A stretch of DNA of 64,000 nt from Clavelina lepadiformis (Eukaryota > Chordata > Ascidiacea > Aplousobranchia > Clavelinidae): NCBI RefSeq assembly GCF_947623445.1, contig NC_135244.1, forward strand, positions 3,224,001 through 3,288,000, in the 5' to 3' direction. This document shows positions 33,408 to 45,200 of this stretch, piece after piece. The notes beneath the pieces were generated by a model. That model was not told the origin of the DNA. It ran no database searches and saw only the letters and a list, made by a program, of their open reading frames with translations. The position numbers and the translations under genes are program-made. The number at the start of each line of letters is the position of its first letter. Position 1 is the stretch's first letter.

Positions 33408-34076
33408 TAGGGCAACCAAAAGTCAATATGGTCAATTTTTTTTTACCTGCTCAGAATGCTATGAAACAAGCACAAAACAAATTTCAGCTTTGTACGACGT
33501 GTGGTATAGAAGTTATTAGGTCAGATAAAGTCAAAATGTTACGTTAGGTCAAAATACGGTCAAATTGTTTCGTTAGGTCTTTTTTTTAGGTCAAAATCTA
33601 TTAAAATTGTAATTTTGTAACCATTTTGTAATATTATTCTTCCGTTTTTCTCTTTTCTTGTACCGCAAACAATTCCAGTCCCGCAAATTTTACTTAGAAC
33701 CAAAGCCACAAAGAGAGGGAAGGCCTTTCAGCGCGTTTGGTGACGTCACGATGTGACGGCATTGCATTTGAAACTGCAAGTTGTCAATCTCAATACGCAG
33801 AAACGAAAAAAAAGTCAACACTAGAAAAGCATTTTGTCATTTTTAAATGCAGCTTTAGATTAGAAAGTTGCTGTAGACATTGTAGAGACTATCAGTATAG
33901 CGTTTTTCAAAATGAGGTCAAAATTTAAACGTTTTAGGTCAAAATAAGGTCAAAATTTAAACTTTTTAGGTCAAAATAAGGTCAATATTTAAACTTTTTA
34001 GGTCAAAATGAGGTCAAAATTTGCAAATTTTAAGGTCAAAATTTAAAATTTTTAGGTCAAAAAACTGGTTGCCCTA
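33408..34076. mobile_element. GGTCAAA-repeat element with exact target duplication
   Basis: Ends TAGGGCAACCA and TGGTTGCCCTA are perfect inverted repeats, flanked on both sides by CTAATAAC. The interior is dominated by direct repeats of AGGTCAAAAT on its right half. No transposase frame is visible. The homologous spot near copy B (50685-50692) has a single ACTAAC and no insert. Confidence 0.88.
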
Positions 34077-34235
34077 CTAATAACTTACAGTTAATTTATT
34101 TCTTTAGTTTGTTATTTCCAGTTTTCTAATTTTCTGTGTAGATGTTTTCAATGTTTATATTAACCTGTTAGGAAAATTTCAGCTTGTATGTATCCGTACA
34201 GCGTTCGCATTCCTGTTTGTATTACTTCTATTTTC

Positions 34236-34440
34236 AGTAATGAAAGGCAAGATAAGAAAAAGATACACTAGGGTTAACTTTATTTTTAATTTTTTAACAC
34301 GAGCTTTCGCAAGCATAAGCCTGCTTCATCAGGTGATGTACTATCTGTTGAGATGTAACATCTGTTGTGTTGGGAGGCTACAAATAAAGTTAACCGCAGA
34401 GTGCCATACTGTCGTCGCATATCTTGCCATTTTATTACTG
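34236..34440. mobile_element. Miniature element related to 16633-16902
   Basis: Inverted ends CAGTAATGAAAGGCAAGATA and its near-complement, with inner GTTAACTTT and the fold-back CGAGCTTTCGCAAGCATAAG shared with the palindrome in the kinesin intron. Confidence 0.65.
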
Positions 34441-34955
34441 GTTATACCGCTTTAACGCGGTTCAGCCACCATTCTATTTTACTGTGCCACTGTAGAGCCA
34501 TCTGAACATAAATGATAAAGATATATAAGCTTCTATACTTTTATTTTCAACAACTAATTCGTACGCATTTCTAGTTGCTCAATGCAAACTGCAAAAATTT
34601 ACTTGTTTTCATTACGCGACGGGTGAGCTCGAAGTGAGATGTTAATAGGTTAACCTGCTGGGCCCCCGCAATTCCTAAGGCTAAGGCTAAGAAATAGAAC
34701 CAATGAAGCGAGCAGCAAACAGTACGCTCTCTGCCCGTTTCCTTCAACACGTTTAACGGTGGAGTCATCGTGTATTATTACATCACAAACGCAGTTTTGG
34801 AATCGTCCAAACTAGTGAAGGTGCACCTCTGACTACAGCTGTTGTCTGATCACGTGGAATAACGACCTTATGGACAGATAAAAATAAATCGATTTACGTA
34901 ATAATTGGATTTCGTTTTATGGACCCCTTAAAGCATCTTCTCGGATCCCTTAGAG

Positions 34956-35193
34956 CAGGGATGTCCAACCTGCGGCCCGCGGGCCACATTGCGGCCCACC
35001 TGATATTTTTGTGCGGCCCACTAGTCATTTTCACTCCAAGTAGTATTTTGAACTTTGGAATCTTAGCCTAATTAAAATGTACCAGTCAGCTCTTTATGTA
35101 TCCATTTTTCTTGAAATTTAATAGGTTCTGCGGCCCATTGAATTATTTCAAGTGACAATGAGGCCCACTATAATAAAAGGTTGGACATCCCTG
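34956..35193. mobile_element. 238-bp hAT-type MITE with exact target duplication
   Basis: Ends CAGGGATGTCCAACCTG and its near-complement GGTTGGACATCCCTG are flanked on both sides by CCTTAGAG. GC-rich GGCCCGCGGGCC blocks lie inside. The DNA just outside on the right (AAGAACCCCTG) looks like the end of another element, so it may be nested. Confidence 0.85.
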
Positions 35194-35651
35194 CCTTAGA
35201 GGTTCATCGACCCCAGGCTAAGAACCCCTGACCTATAAAAAGTGATGTGTGCAAACAGTAAGAATCGATACAGTACTGTAAGCTATATATGCACGATTGC
35301 ACATGTTTAAGATGATTTATTTGATTACGCATATAAGGTGATTGTAGTTAGTCAGAGTATGATTTAGGTTCAGGCATACCTTGACTCATGCGGTGACCGA
35401 AAACACAATAAAAAAAGTGTTTCGGTTTCATCTTATATTGCTAAGCCGATAACAAGTTTGACAAGGTACAGCCGTTTTTATGTTGGCCTATACGTAAGTT
35501 AGGGAAATTACAGTTTTTTTATAGACTAGTGCAACAGTTATACGAACAAAAGGAAAAACAATTTACCACAATGGTGAAATCGAGAAAAGCGGAATGCTTA
35601 AAATAGCAAGAAATTATGTTATACGATATGGTTTTCCAAAATAGTCTATAT

Positions 35652-36118
35652 ATGCAGCGGTGGGCAGTCGGTACTTAGAAAGTATCGTCGGTAACGGTAA
35701 CGGTAACGGTACAGGTACTTGGCAAAGAATGTACCGACGGTTCAGGTATCCGGTACAATTTTAAAAAAGTAGTTCTGTACTTTGTCGGTACTCGGTACCG
35801 GTACTATTTGTGCAAAAGATGCTGCTGCAAATGCAATGTTTGCCGCTATTATATCCCCGGTAAAGGTTACTGCAGGTCAAAGCATGTGTGATGTTACTCG
35901 CTTGCAATTTTACTTGACATTTCTAGAATAAAAAAGATCAACATATGCTAAAATTAGTATTAAGGGTTAATTAACATGTATTTTTGAAAACATACTTGTT
36001 AAAATTTTGAAATATTCACATGAAACGTACCGAGAACTAGGACAGACTGAAGTTTTTGAAAAAAGGAATTCGGTACAGGTATCGGTCCTGAAAAAGTACC
36101 ACGGTACTGCCCACTTAT
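35652..36118. mobile_element. GGTAC-rich MITE upstream of receptor A
   Basis: A 467-bp insert flanked on both sides by GTCTATAT. Near its ends are GGTGGGCAGT and ACTGCCCAC. The interior repeats GGTAAC and GGTACCGGTAC motifs. The homologous spot near copy B (52128-52135, GTCTGTAT) has no insert. Confidence 0.8.
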
Positions 36119-36226
36119 GTCTATATGTGTAAATATTTCCCTGTTGTCCGGTATTATTATTATTGAATAATGTGGGTGTTTTCAGGTGTGGTTCCTGTAG
36201 TGTACTTTTAAGAACAGAATAATCAA

Positions 36227-39200
36227 ATGGCGGTTTGGAGGGCAATGACCGCGTCTTTGATAATAATAAGTTCTTTCGCAATTCAGCTTTGCAGTGGAAA
36301 CCAAACAAGCACAGGTAACTTGGTGTTGTACTCAAGCATTGTGATGTTGCAGACTTTGCTATTTGTCATGCAACTTGCTACTAATTCCAAGAACAAACCT
36401 GCACTTTTTCTACGAAACTGGGCTGAAACTTACATCACTGTAAGATCAGCTTTACGGAAGTCACAGTAATTGATCAGAGTTAAATCTTGACTTATTGTGA
36501 TCATTGAATCGCGTATTGGGATTACTTACTAGTGATATAGTGGAATCCTGTCAAGTTTCATAAATTTACTCTCACTGGAAAACTTCTTATATTAATAATG
36601 ACCACCGCCAATTCGATTAATCAATATGAATTATGGTTTTCGTCATCTAATTTTACATCACTGATTTTTAAATAAACATCAAAATGCGGGTCTTTATGCA
36701 TTTTGAAGCTTATTATTGTAGCGTTCTTATCAAAGAAAAGACAGAAATCATTCAAAGAAAAACATAGAAATAACATTAAAATATTATAACCAAGGAGAAA
36801 TGTAGTTTTAATAACTACGAATGAACCTGGCTGCAGTTCTGAACAATTTTCATTTATTGATGAATGGATTGTGACATAAAACAGCGGTGGAAATTGGTTT
36901 AGCTAAAGTTTGTCACAAACTTGCGTTTTTCTTTTGCTGAAATATATAACTTCTTTGAAAAAAATTTCATGATATACTAAACTATTTAATGTATTAATAG
37001 TCAATACTGTACTTTGACAGCAATTTAGTTTTATGCACTGAATTAAAACCTAAATGTTATAAAAATATTTTGCAACGTAACATTTAAATTTGCAGTTACC
37101 ATCAGTACAACATCTCCACCAGTTGTGGAAACCACAAACGTAAACCTGGTATGTGCTATCAATCATTCATACCAAATATCAGTCTTACAATAATTAAGAA
37201 AACCTGATTCAGATTTCCTGTTGTGGGTGATTTTGTGCGTTGTATTAACTGCTTAAACACTTTATGGTTGTTATATTTTGTAGATTGATCACACAGACAC
37301 GTCTACCGTCGCTATAGCAACAACCAGCAGTACTTCGACTGCTGGTTCAACCAGCACAGATGCTGCAGAACCCATCGAAGATATGATGGTTTGGGCAATT
37401 AAAGTCACTTCAGTTATACCGTACTTGGTAAGCTATAAGGCTTAGAAAATTTTATTTCAATGTTGGAAATTAGTCTGTTTCATTCGACAAATTTTCGTTT
37501 TCTTTTGATAATTTCTGACATTTTTGGATATTTTACGCTTATCAGCTTACACATTTAATGTATTCTTTTCATTTCTTGCCTTTATTTATTGCCTAAGTGT
37601 CGTATTACAACTACAAAAAATGCCTTTTTAAATATCCACGAAACTTGAAAGCGTGTCTAACAAACGTAATTATAACTTTATACTTTGTTAGAGTGGCTTC
37701 TAACTTGTTGCATTACAGTCTTTACAGGGCGATGACCACAGTGTCCTTCAGGCTGCACTCGCCGACCCAGACAAAGCATTCAATGCCGATAACACGCTGG
37801 CTACAGAGGAGCTGTACGTCGGTCAAGATGGTTCCCAATTTTGGGCGCTGGCTGCCGACTACAACAGAAGTCGAATCTACTTCTCAGATTTTAGCAGCAA
37901 CCACATTGGCGTTTACGATATGAAGGTAGAGAAAACAATAGGGCTGAGATCTCAAGTATGGTACAATGGTGATGAAGTACATACGGTTCTGGTGTGGTTG
38001 TCTGTCTAAAAACGTTTCCTTTCTATAAAACGGTTAGTTGTAGTAAAATTACAGTAAGAGGAATTGTAGTACATGATGTTTTTAAGGCTAAAAATATCGT
38101 CAAAAACCAGAGGAAAACCAATGTATTTATCTTTTAGCATTCATTATAGACAGGTAGGACTATTGGTCGTTGTTGTACAACGTAGCCTGCGTTGTTATAA
38201 CTGGTCTAATTTTTTGTGAGGTATTCGGTAACGTTTTTCTTAAAAAATTGCTTGTTAAGTTTATTGCAAAGCTGCAGTAAATGAGTGATGTATACAATCT
38301 CCAAGAATACCCTTCGTCGAGAAAGATGAGTCACTAATGACAACACTTAATGTTCGCATTAATTCACCTAGGCTTTATAGGGAGGCTATAAACTAGTTCA
38401 TTTCAGGCTAAAGAGTGAGGAATAGGGCGATGACACGTCCGTAAACTGTCCCATACTAGCGCTACTTTAAATGGACGGATTGTGGTGATAACACGTGACG
38501 TATGTGGTGATGATATAACATCGAAATCACATATGTATCATTTGTGTGATTTTGCGTGACCCAATTTTCTGCATGATTTGTTCGTGACGCACGTAGTAGC
38601 TAGTGTCGCTCTCATGCCACGCTTGTTCCAGGCATTGTGACGTACACTTGTCGCATGACAAAAGGTTTCCGCGAAAAGACTTTGGAGACTGCTGAAACTT
38701 ACAAACGAGAAAACAAGACTTACAGGCCTCCTGCTAAAACAAAGTTTTTGGTCAAAAAACTTACGTGGATGTTTAAACTGTTCAAGCGTTTTGAAGCTAT
38801 CATGCTGTTTTTTTTCTTTCTCGCTAAGTTTTTTCGTTTATGATAATAGTTATGATCATAATAATATAATATATATCATAATAATAATTATATACATCAT
38901 AACATCCTTTATGATATTGTAATAGCCGTATGAGCTATTATGCTCCATTCGATTTTTTCTCTGTGCACTTGTAATCAGCATTCACGTAAAGCTCTTTCTC
39001 TCAAACGTGCTGGCGAGTGGCACAATTTTTTGCTCGCGTCATTCACCCTACATCACCTCCTTTATTTGCAAATTTGACGACACACTGTATTTATATTGCA
39101 CAATACTTTTAATTTTGTTTTTACTTTGTTACTTCATAAAATCCTGTTGTGTTTGACACAAAAACGCATTAATATCACCTTTTTTTACGTCATTTTAGGC

Positions 39201-42200
39201 CAAAACCTCGCGCATCGTTTACGAAGATCTCAGTTACGGAATCGATGGAATGGCAGTGGATTGGTTCACGGGGAATATTTATTGGACGGATACGGATCTT
39301 CGTGTCATAACAGTGGCGGATGCGGATTTTAACTACTACAAACATCTCATTAATATAACAAGCGAAGTTCCTGCCAAAATTGCGATCAACCCGATAAAAA
39401 AGTATACTCTTGAAGCAAGCATTGAGATTAAAACCACCAGAAAGAATGTGTAGTTTTATATTTGGTGTTATATTTATTATAAAAGTTATTACTCCGTTAA
39501 ATTATATGATAAAATGCAAGATTGGAAACCCTGATGTTCAATATTTTCCTTGGGACTTTTGCCATATTTGCCGTTATTAAAGTGAAGTGTTGCCGCATAA
39601 TTAAGCATCCATCGTATACCTTACCCCTGACAGTTATGACAGTAATGACAGTTGACTTAAACTGTGCTGCACTGATTTAAGGTCGCTTTTCTGGTCGGAG
39701 CGAGGTACAGAAGAATGTCGACTGTTCAAAAGCGATTTAAGCGGCAACAACATTGTTCATCTTCATACCTTTACTGATGTGGAATACATAGATGAGATGA
39801 CCATGGACGTTTCAGAGAATAGGCAAGATTCTTCATAGTATACGTCATGTCATTGTTTCCGCGACCTATAACCTAAATCTTGCCCAATAAAGACGTTTGA
39901 TTTTTATCACATTGACTCCGTTACAGTTTGCGATTTAAACATCACCTTTGATTTACATTTACAGGTTATATTGGAGCGAGACAATACTTGATACATTCTC
40001 CGCAAGAGTGCGCTATTTCAACCTTGACGATCCCAATATCATAACGACAATTTATTCGAACAGTCTGGGATTGTTCATGGGCTTGGCTTCCTACAAGGTA
40101 CTGCGGTTGTTTAAATTTAAGCTACACGCTTAATTATACTCCCGCCCAAGGGCCACTAGACGTCAGTAAGCTGTGTGCAATTGTTTACGGAAGAAATTGT
40201 TCACACAACAAATGTTTTTCGCAGGAGTATCTTTACATTGGAAACAGTTACGATAGAACAACACGGGTTCTGAACAAGGCAAGCGGTTTTGTTTTGCCTC
40301 ATTATTCACATAAAGATACGGAAATTCCACGTGGTGTGGTTGTGTTCAGCGCCTCTGTTCAACCATGGACCGTTGGGGATCATCTGGCCCGTGAGTACAA
40401 ACTTTTAACGTCGATGGCAGAGTGGTTAGAAAACTTAACAAATGAATGAAACTATGAAAGACTTTAATTAATAACAAAGAAGTAAACTAGAATGACTAAA
40501 ACTTTAGCCTGCTTTAAAAACAGCACCTTTATCACTATGACGCTTTGAAATAGTTTACCACTACAAATAGGATGAATAATAAGTAGGGCGAATATTTTTT
40601 GACTTGTCAAAAAAAGTCAAAAATTTGTCAAATTTTCAGCGTTAGGTCAAAAATTGTCAAAATTGTTTAAAAAGTCAAAATTTTTTACCAAGTCAAAATT
40701 GTTTGCAATCTGCATTGTCGTGGTGTCATAGAGGTTGCACTGTAGGTGAACTTGTCATTTTATATTGTAGCCTACACCTTGTAGTCTACTTTATACTGTT
40801 GTAAATGGCCCATTGTCTACTTGTTGTGAATCAGCTCTTGCTTCGGTTTTGCTTTAGATACTTCATGTATCTTTAGTTTAGACAAATGTATTGAACAGTT
40901 TTTGTTGTGTCTTAGTTGCAGTTTTTTGGCAGTGGTTTGTAATTAGCTCATTTTCCTTTTCAGAATAGGCTAGGTCTGTGCATGTTTAGATTTTTGCCCT
41001 TCTTTACTACAATAAATTTTAACTTTTTGTACAATAATGCGTAATTCAAATACTTGAATTCTTCATACGTCAAAATTTGTCAAAAAAAGTACTTTAATGT
41101 CAAAATGTTCAATTTTTAGGTCAAAAACTTTCGTTTCTTAGGTCAAAAAATAATCGCTCTAATAATAACTAATATTTAGTGAATGATGCTAGTGAACAAA
41201 ACTAGGGTTTTAGTTTATATTTGTTACTATATTACTTAATGCTATATGAATTATTTGCAATCTACAGACCCATGCGCCGACCACAGCTGTTCTCAACTTT
41301 GTCTGACCGATGGTCCGTCCATTCATGTGTGTGCATGTACCTCTGGCTCCATCCTGCAACAGGACGGAAGGTCTTGTGACGTCACAGTGATCGAAGACGA
41401 CTTTGCCCTTTTGATGGACGCGGAGCACGGCAGAATCTTTCAGGTGACGAAAGTGTATTTGATATGCTTGAAGCATCTATGCTTATTTCCAACACAAATA
41501 GACATTTTTCATCATAGTCACACTTTACTATCCAAGGTTCCTTTGACTGATCCATCAGCTTTTGTTTTGCTTCCATTGACTGACGTTGGAGTTCCTCAGT
41601 CTGTCGATTATGATGAAAAAACAAAGAAAATTTACTGGGCGGACACTGCAGGGTCCAGAATCATCCGCAGCAACTTGAACGGAACAGAACAAGAAGTTAT
41701 ACTCACAGATGTTCAAAGTTAGTCAGCGTCCGATCTAACACGGAACTATTTACTAAATTGATTAATGGCGTCGGGGAGTATTTTGCATGCTAGCTACAGT
41801 TTTGCAGTAGACTGAGTCTTTTCTGTTTGGTTAAATCAATATCTATTATCAATCTCACGAAATTGTGATATGTTTGTAAACAAAAAATAGAAGGATATCC
41901 AGATAAATCATTGCTATAACCAAGCTTGTTTTGGGAAAGTGGATTTTGTTAGATTTTGTGCTTTTTCCCATCCACGGCCCTGTCTTTCAACCTTGACCCT
42001 TATAAGTCATGAAGTAAAGTACGAAAGCTAACAGTCTGTATAATAAGGTTTATTTTGTCTATTTGTTCATCAGCTTATTCCATTGCGCTGGATCAGGCGT
42101 CACGAAACCTGTACGTCGTCGAGGCCAATCGGGATGCTATCATTGTGATGTCACTCGAATTACCATCTGTAACGTCAACTCTACACTTGCACGATATTCA

Positions 42201-45200
42201 CAGAGTTTGGAAGCTTTTGCTCAGCAATAAACTCAAGTAAGTTGTTCGAAACTAAACTTGGAAAAATGACCAAGGAATACGTTGTGCAAGACATTACAGT
42301 GATTTTAAACTAGTCAATGTCTTGAATAATTATTCATTATTGGTTCTCAAGGAAACGATTATTGTTTCCAGAGCACAGAATTAGGCTGTAAATAACAGAC
42401 TTCCGATATCAGAACTAACGCGTTTAGCGCTGTAGTACGAATGACGTAATTCGGAAGTAATCAAAACCGGTTCGCGTATACTAAACATGACCAAAATATA
42501 CCATATCGTTTTTGTTAAACACAAGAAATAGAACACTAATAACATTATAAATCATCGGATCTGCACGAGAATTCGGTAGGAATAAAGGGTAATTATGACA
42601 ATTAATTAGCACAATCAAACGTTTCTTGACTGACTGGACTTCTTCTGTGAAATACATACCAATATATTCCGCAACCAAGCGAACGTCAACCACAAATGGC
42701 ACCAAAACATCTTTTGACCGATATGTTTCAAGGAAAGTGTTTTGGTCGGAATGGGGTCAGCTTGAGACTTCGGATGATGTCATGAGCGGAGTCATTGAAG
42801 AGATGAACCTGGATGGAACAGGAAGGAAGATCATCGCTAACGATACGGGAGGACCTCAGGGACTCACAATTGACCATGAAAGTAATAATATTTGAAAGTT
42901 ACACTATAGACAACTATGGTATGCCGTAGACTAAATGGAAAAAGGGGCTTAGTAAATAGTTGAATACATAACTACCATGATATATTCTTGATTAATAACT
43001 ATGAATAACATCCCTTAACCCATGACTAGAGGAACTAATTAGTCTTACTATATACTTATTGCTACTTGTGTTATGCTTTGTAAGCTTAAATATTCATCAC
43101 CGGCATACAATGGGAAAGGGGTGGGTTAAAAGACAACGAATGTGGGAAATAAACCAACGTTTGAAAAAATAGAATTTGTTAATGTTATAAACAAATTGGT
43201 AAACCAATTAACCTGTTCGAGCAATACATTTAATCCTAATTTTCCTGCGTTCCTTGGTGTTTAGAGGATTGTCTCTACGTATCAAACTGAAGGTAAAGTT
43301 ATTCGATCGTTTTGTTTTAATTTTTATTTATCTGTTTAGACAATATTCTGTTTTGGACCGAAATCCTCTTGGGCGCAATCGCGTGGATGGACCTCAACAG
43401 CGGTGAACGGGGAAGATACGATCTTCAGTTCCACGTAATTGCCTCGTATTTAAAGTAGATCACACAATGTGACCTGGTCTCTTTTCGTTTGATGGCTTGG
43501 TTTTGTTTTTCAAGCGTTAACTGCAAACTATGTAGTGATATTTTAGAAAGTTTTTATTTACAGCAAAACTCTTTTGATGCTGAACTCGCATACCACAATG
43601 GCTACATCTACCTTACCGACCATAGAGAATCAAACGCATTACGTGTGCTAGTTAGTGATGTAATGAGCAAAGTCACCGCCGACCCAGACGATGTTGAGGA
43701 ATTTGGTCCCCGAGTTTTCTACGATCTGTCCGGGATTAGGATTTTTTCATCGGCCACTGTAAATGCAGGTAAAAACGTTCAAAAACCTAACATCTGAAGC
43801 ATCTCAATACGATCAAAATGCGATGTTTTGGCTGTTGACACCAAAAGTAACATTCAGTACAGTCCGATCTTGCCTGTTGGCTTTAGCTTAGTGCGGTACC
43901 GGTTATTGCTGTAAAAACAAGAATGTTTTACCGGTACGTATACCATTTTCTGTGACATTTCTATGTTAAAAATAACCATTACCTGCTACTAATTACTTAA
44001 CTATGCGGAGACGTAGTTCATCCAAAATGCGTTAGCTAGCCTATACCATTAATACCATACTTAACTCAAATCGCGGTCATCAAGCATGTTGTTTCACCAT
44101 CGTGACGCCACAATAAAATCGCCATCTTAGCCATAAAAGAGGCCAAATGTGTGATAAAGTTTGGCAATAACTGCTTAACCACTACATAATATTAAAAATC
44201 CTTTAACCACTGTGTTTAGTGACAATTTCTCTTCGATTTAAGACCAACTCGTTTTGGACTTGTCGCTCACTTGCCGCGTTTGTCTTTAAGCATTAAACTG
44301 CTTTTTATTTCAACATAAAGGTTTTACTATTTTGTCGTCTATACAAATACAGTATATAATTAGATTGTTTAATCCTAAGCAATTACAGTAAATTAGTGTT
44401 TGTGCAATTTATTTTTAGACACCAACAGCTGTTCAGAAAACCGGGGCGGTTGTCCGCAAATTTGCGTTCCCCGCCAGTCCAACAGAATCTGTTTGTGTGA
44501 TGATCATTCGGTCTTCGTACCAAGCAACAACACCTGCACACAAATCCGGCCTTCAGGTTTCGCAGCTTTTCATATATTTATTTCAGCAATCAGCTTTGGT
44601 AAATGTTTGCAGCGTTGCATAAAAACATGTTTGGGCTGTTTTTATCTTAACACCAACCAAATAAATGTTACTAAATTGTACTCAAGAAATATTTTATTTC
44701 TAATGAAACCTAGCCCTATCTACACTATGTTGTGGCCGAACCTGCACACAGTCACAGCAAAACGTGGCGTACAGTTGCACTTTTGCTGTAGAAACTTGAA
44801 TTTTGGTGACTTTGGGCGCTTCGATAATTACTCGTGTATAATTTTTCTCGACTTTGAACGGTCATGCATAAGTTTTAGTGATTTTGAAAATGGCATTCCT
44901 GTCCATTCCTGTATTGTTGTTTACCGTACTTTGTAGGATAACTTAGGCATTAGATGATTAGACCTTGTACAGTAAAATGTCGTTTCCTTTTTGGTTTTCG
45001 TTCTTTCGACATTTTACAGTTACTTGTCGTAATATCTTTCAGCTGTGTCTACACTGATCACTAAAGTCGTTGACATTTGCATAATTCTTATATTAACGTT
45101 GTCTTTATAGTTGATGAAATCACTCCTTCTTTCGGTGATACTTGCCCGAGTTTCCAAACTCTATTAACAGACAAATGCTCAGACACCAGTTCCTTCAACT

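Larger units (their letters stand above)
32365..36226. other. Intergenic cluster of mobile-element copies
   Basis: Separates LRRC69 (minus) from receptor copy A (plus). It contains a SINE and at least four inverted-terminus elements, some nested. The unique sequence between them matches the flank upstream of receptor copy B (about 50510-52280), so much of this region belongs to the duplicated unit. Confidence 0.6.

Noticed and set aside
38840..38910. AT-rich ATAATAAT/ATATAT tract in receptor A intron 4
   Set aside because: Simple low-complexity sequence; no evidence of origin or regulatory function.
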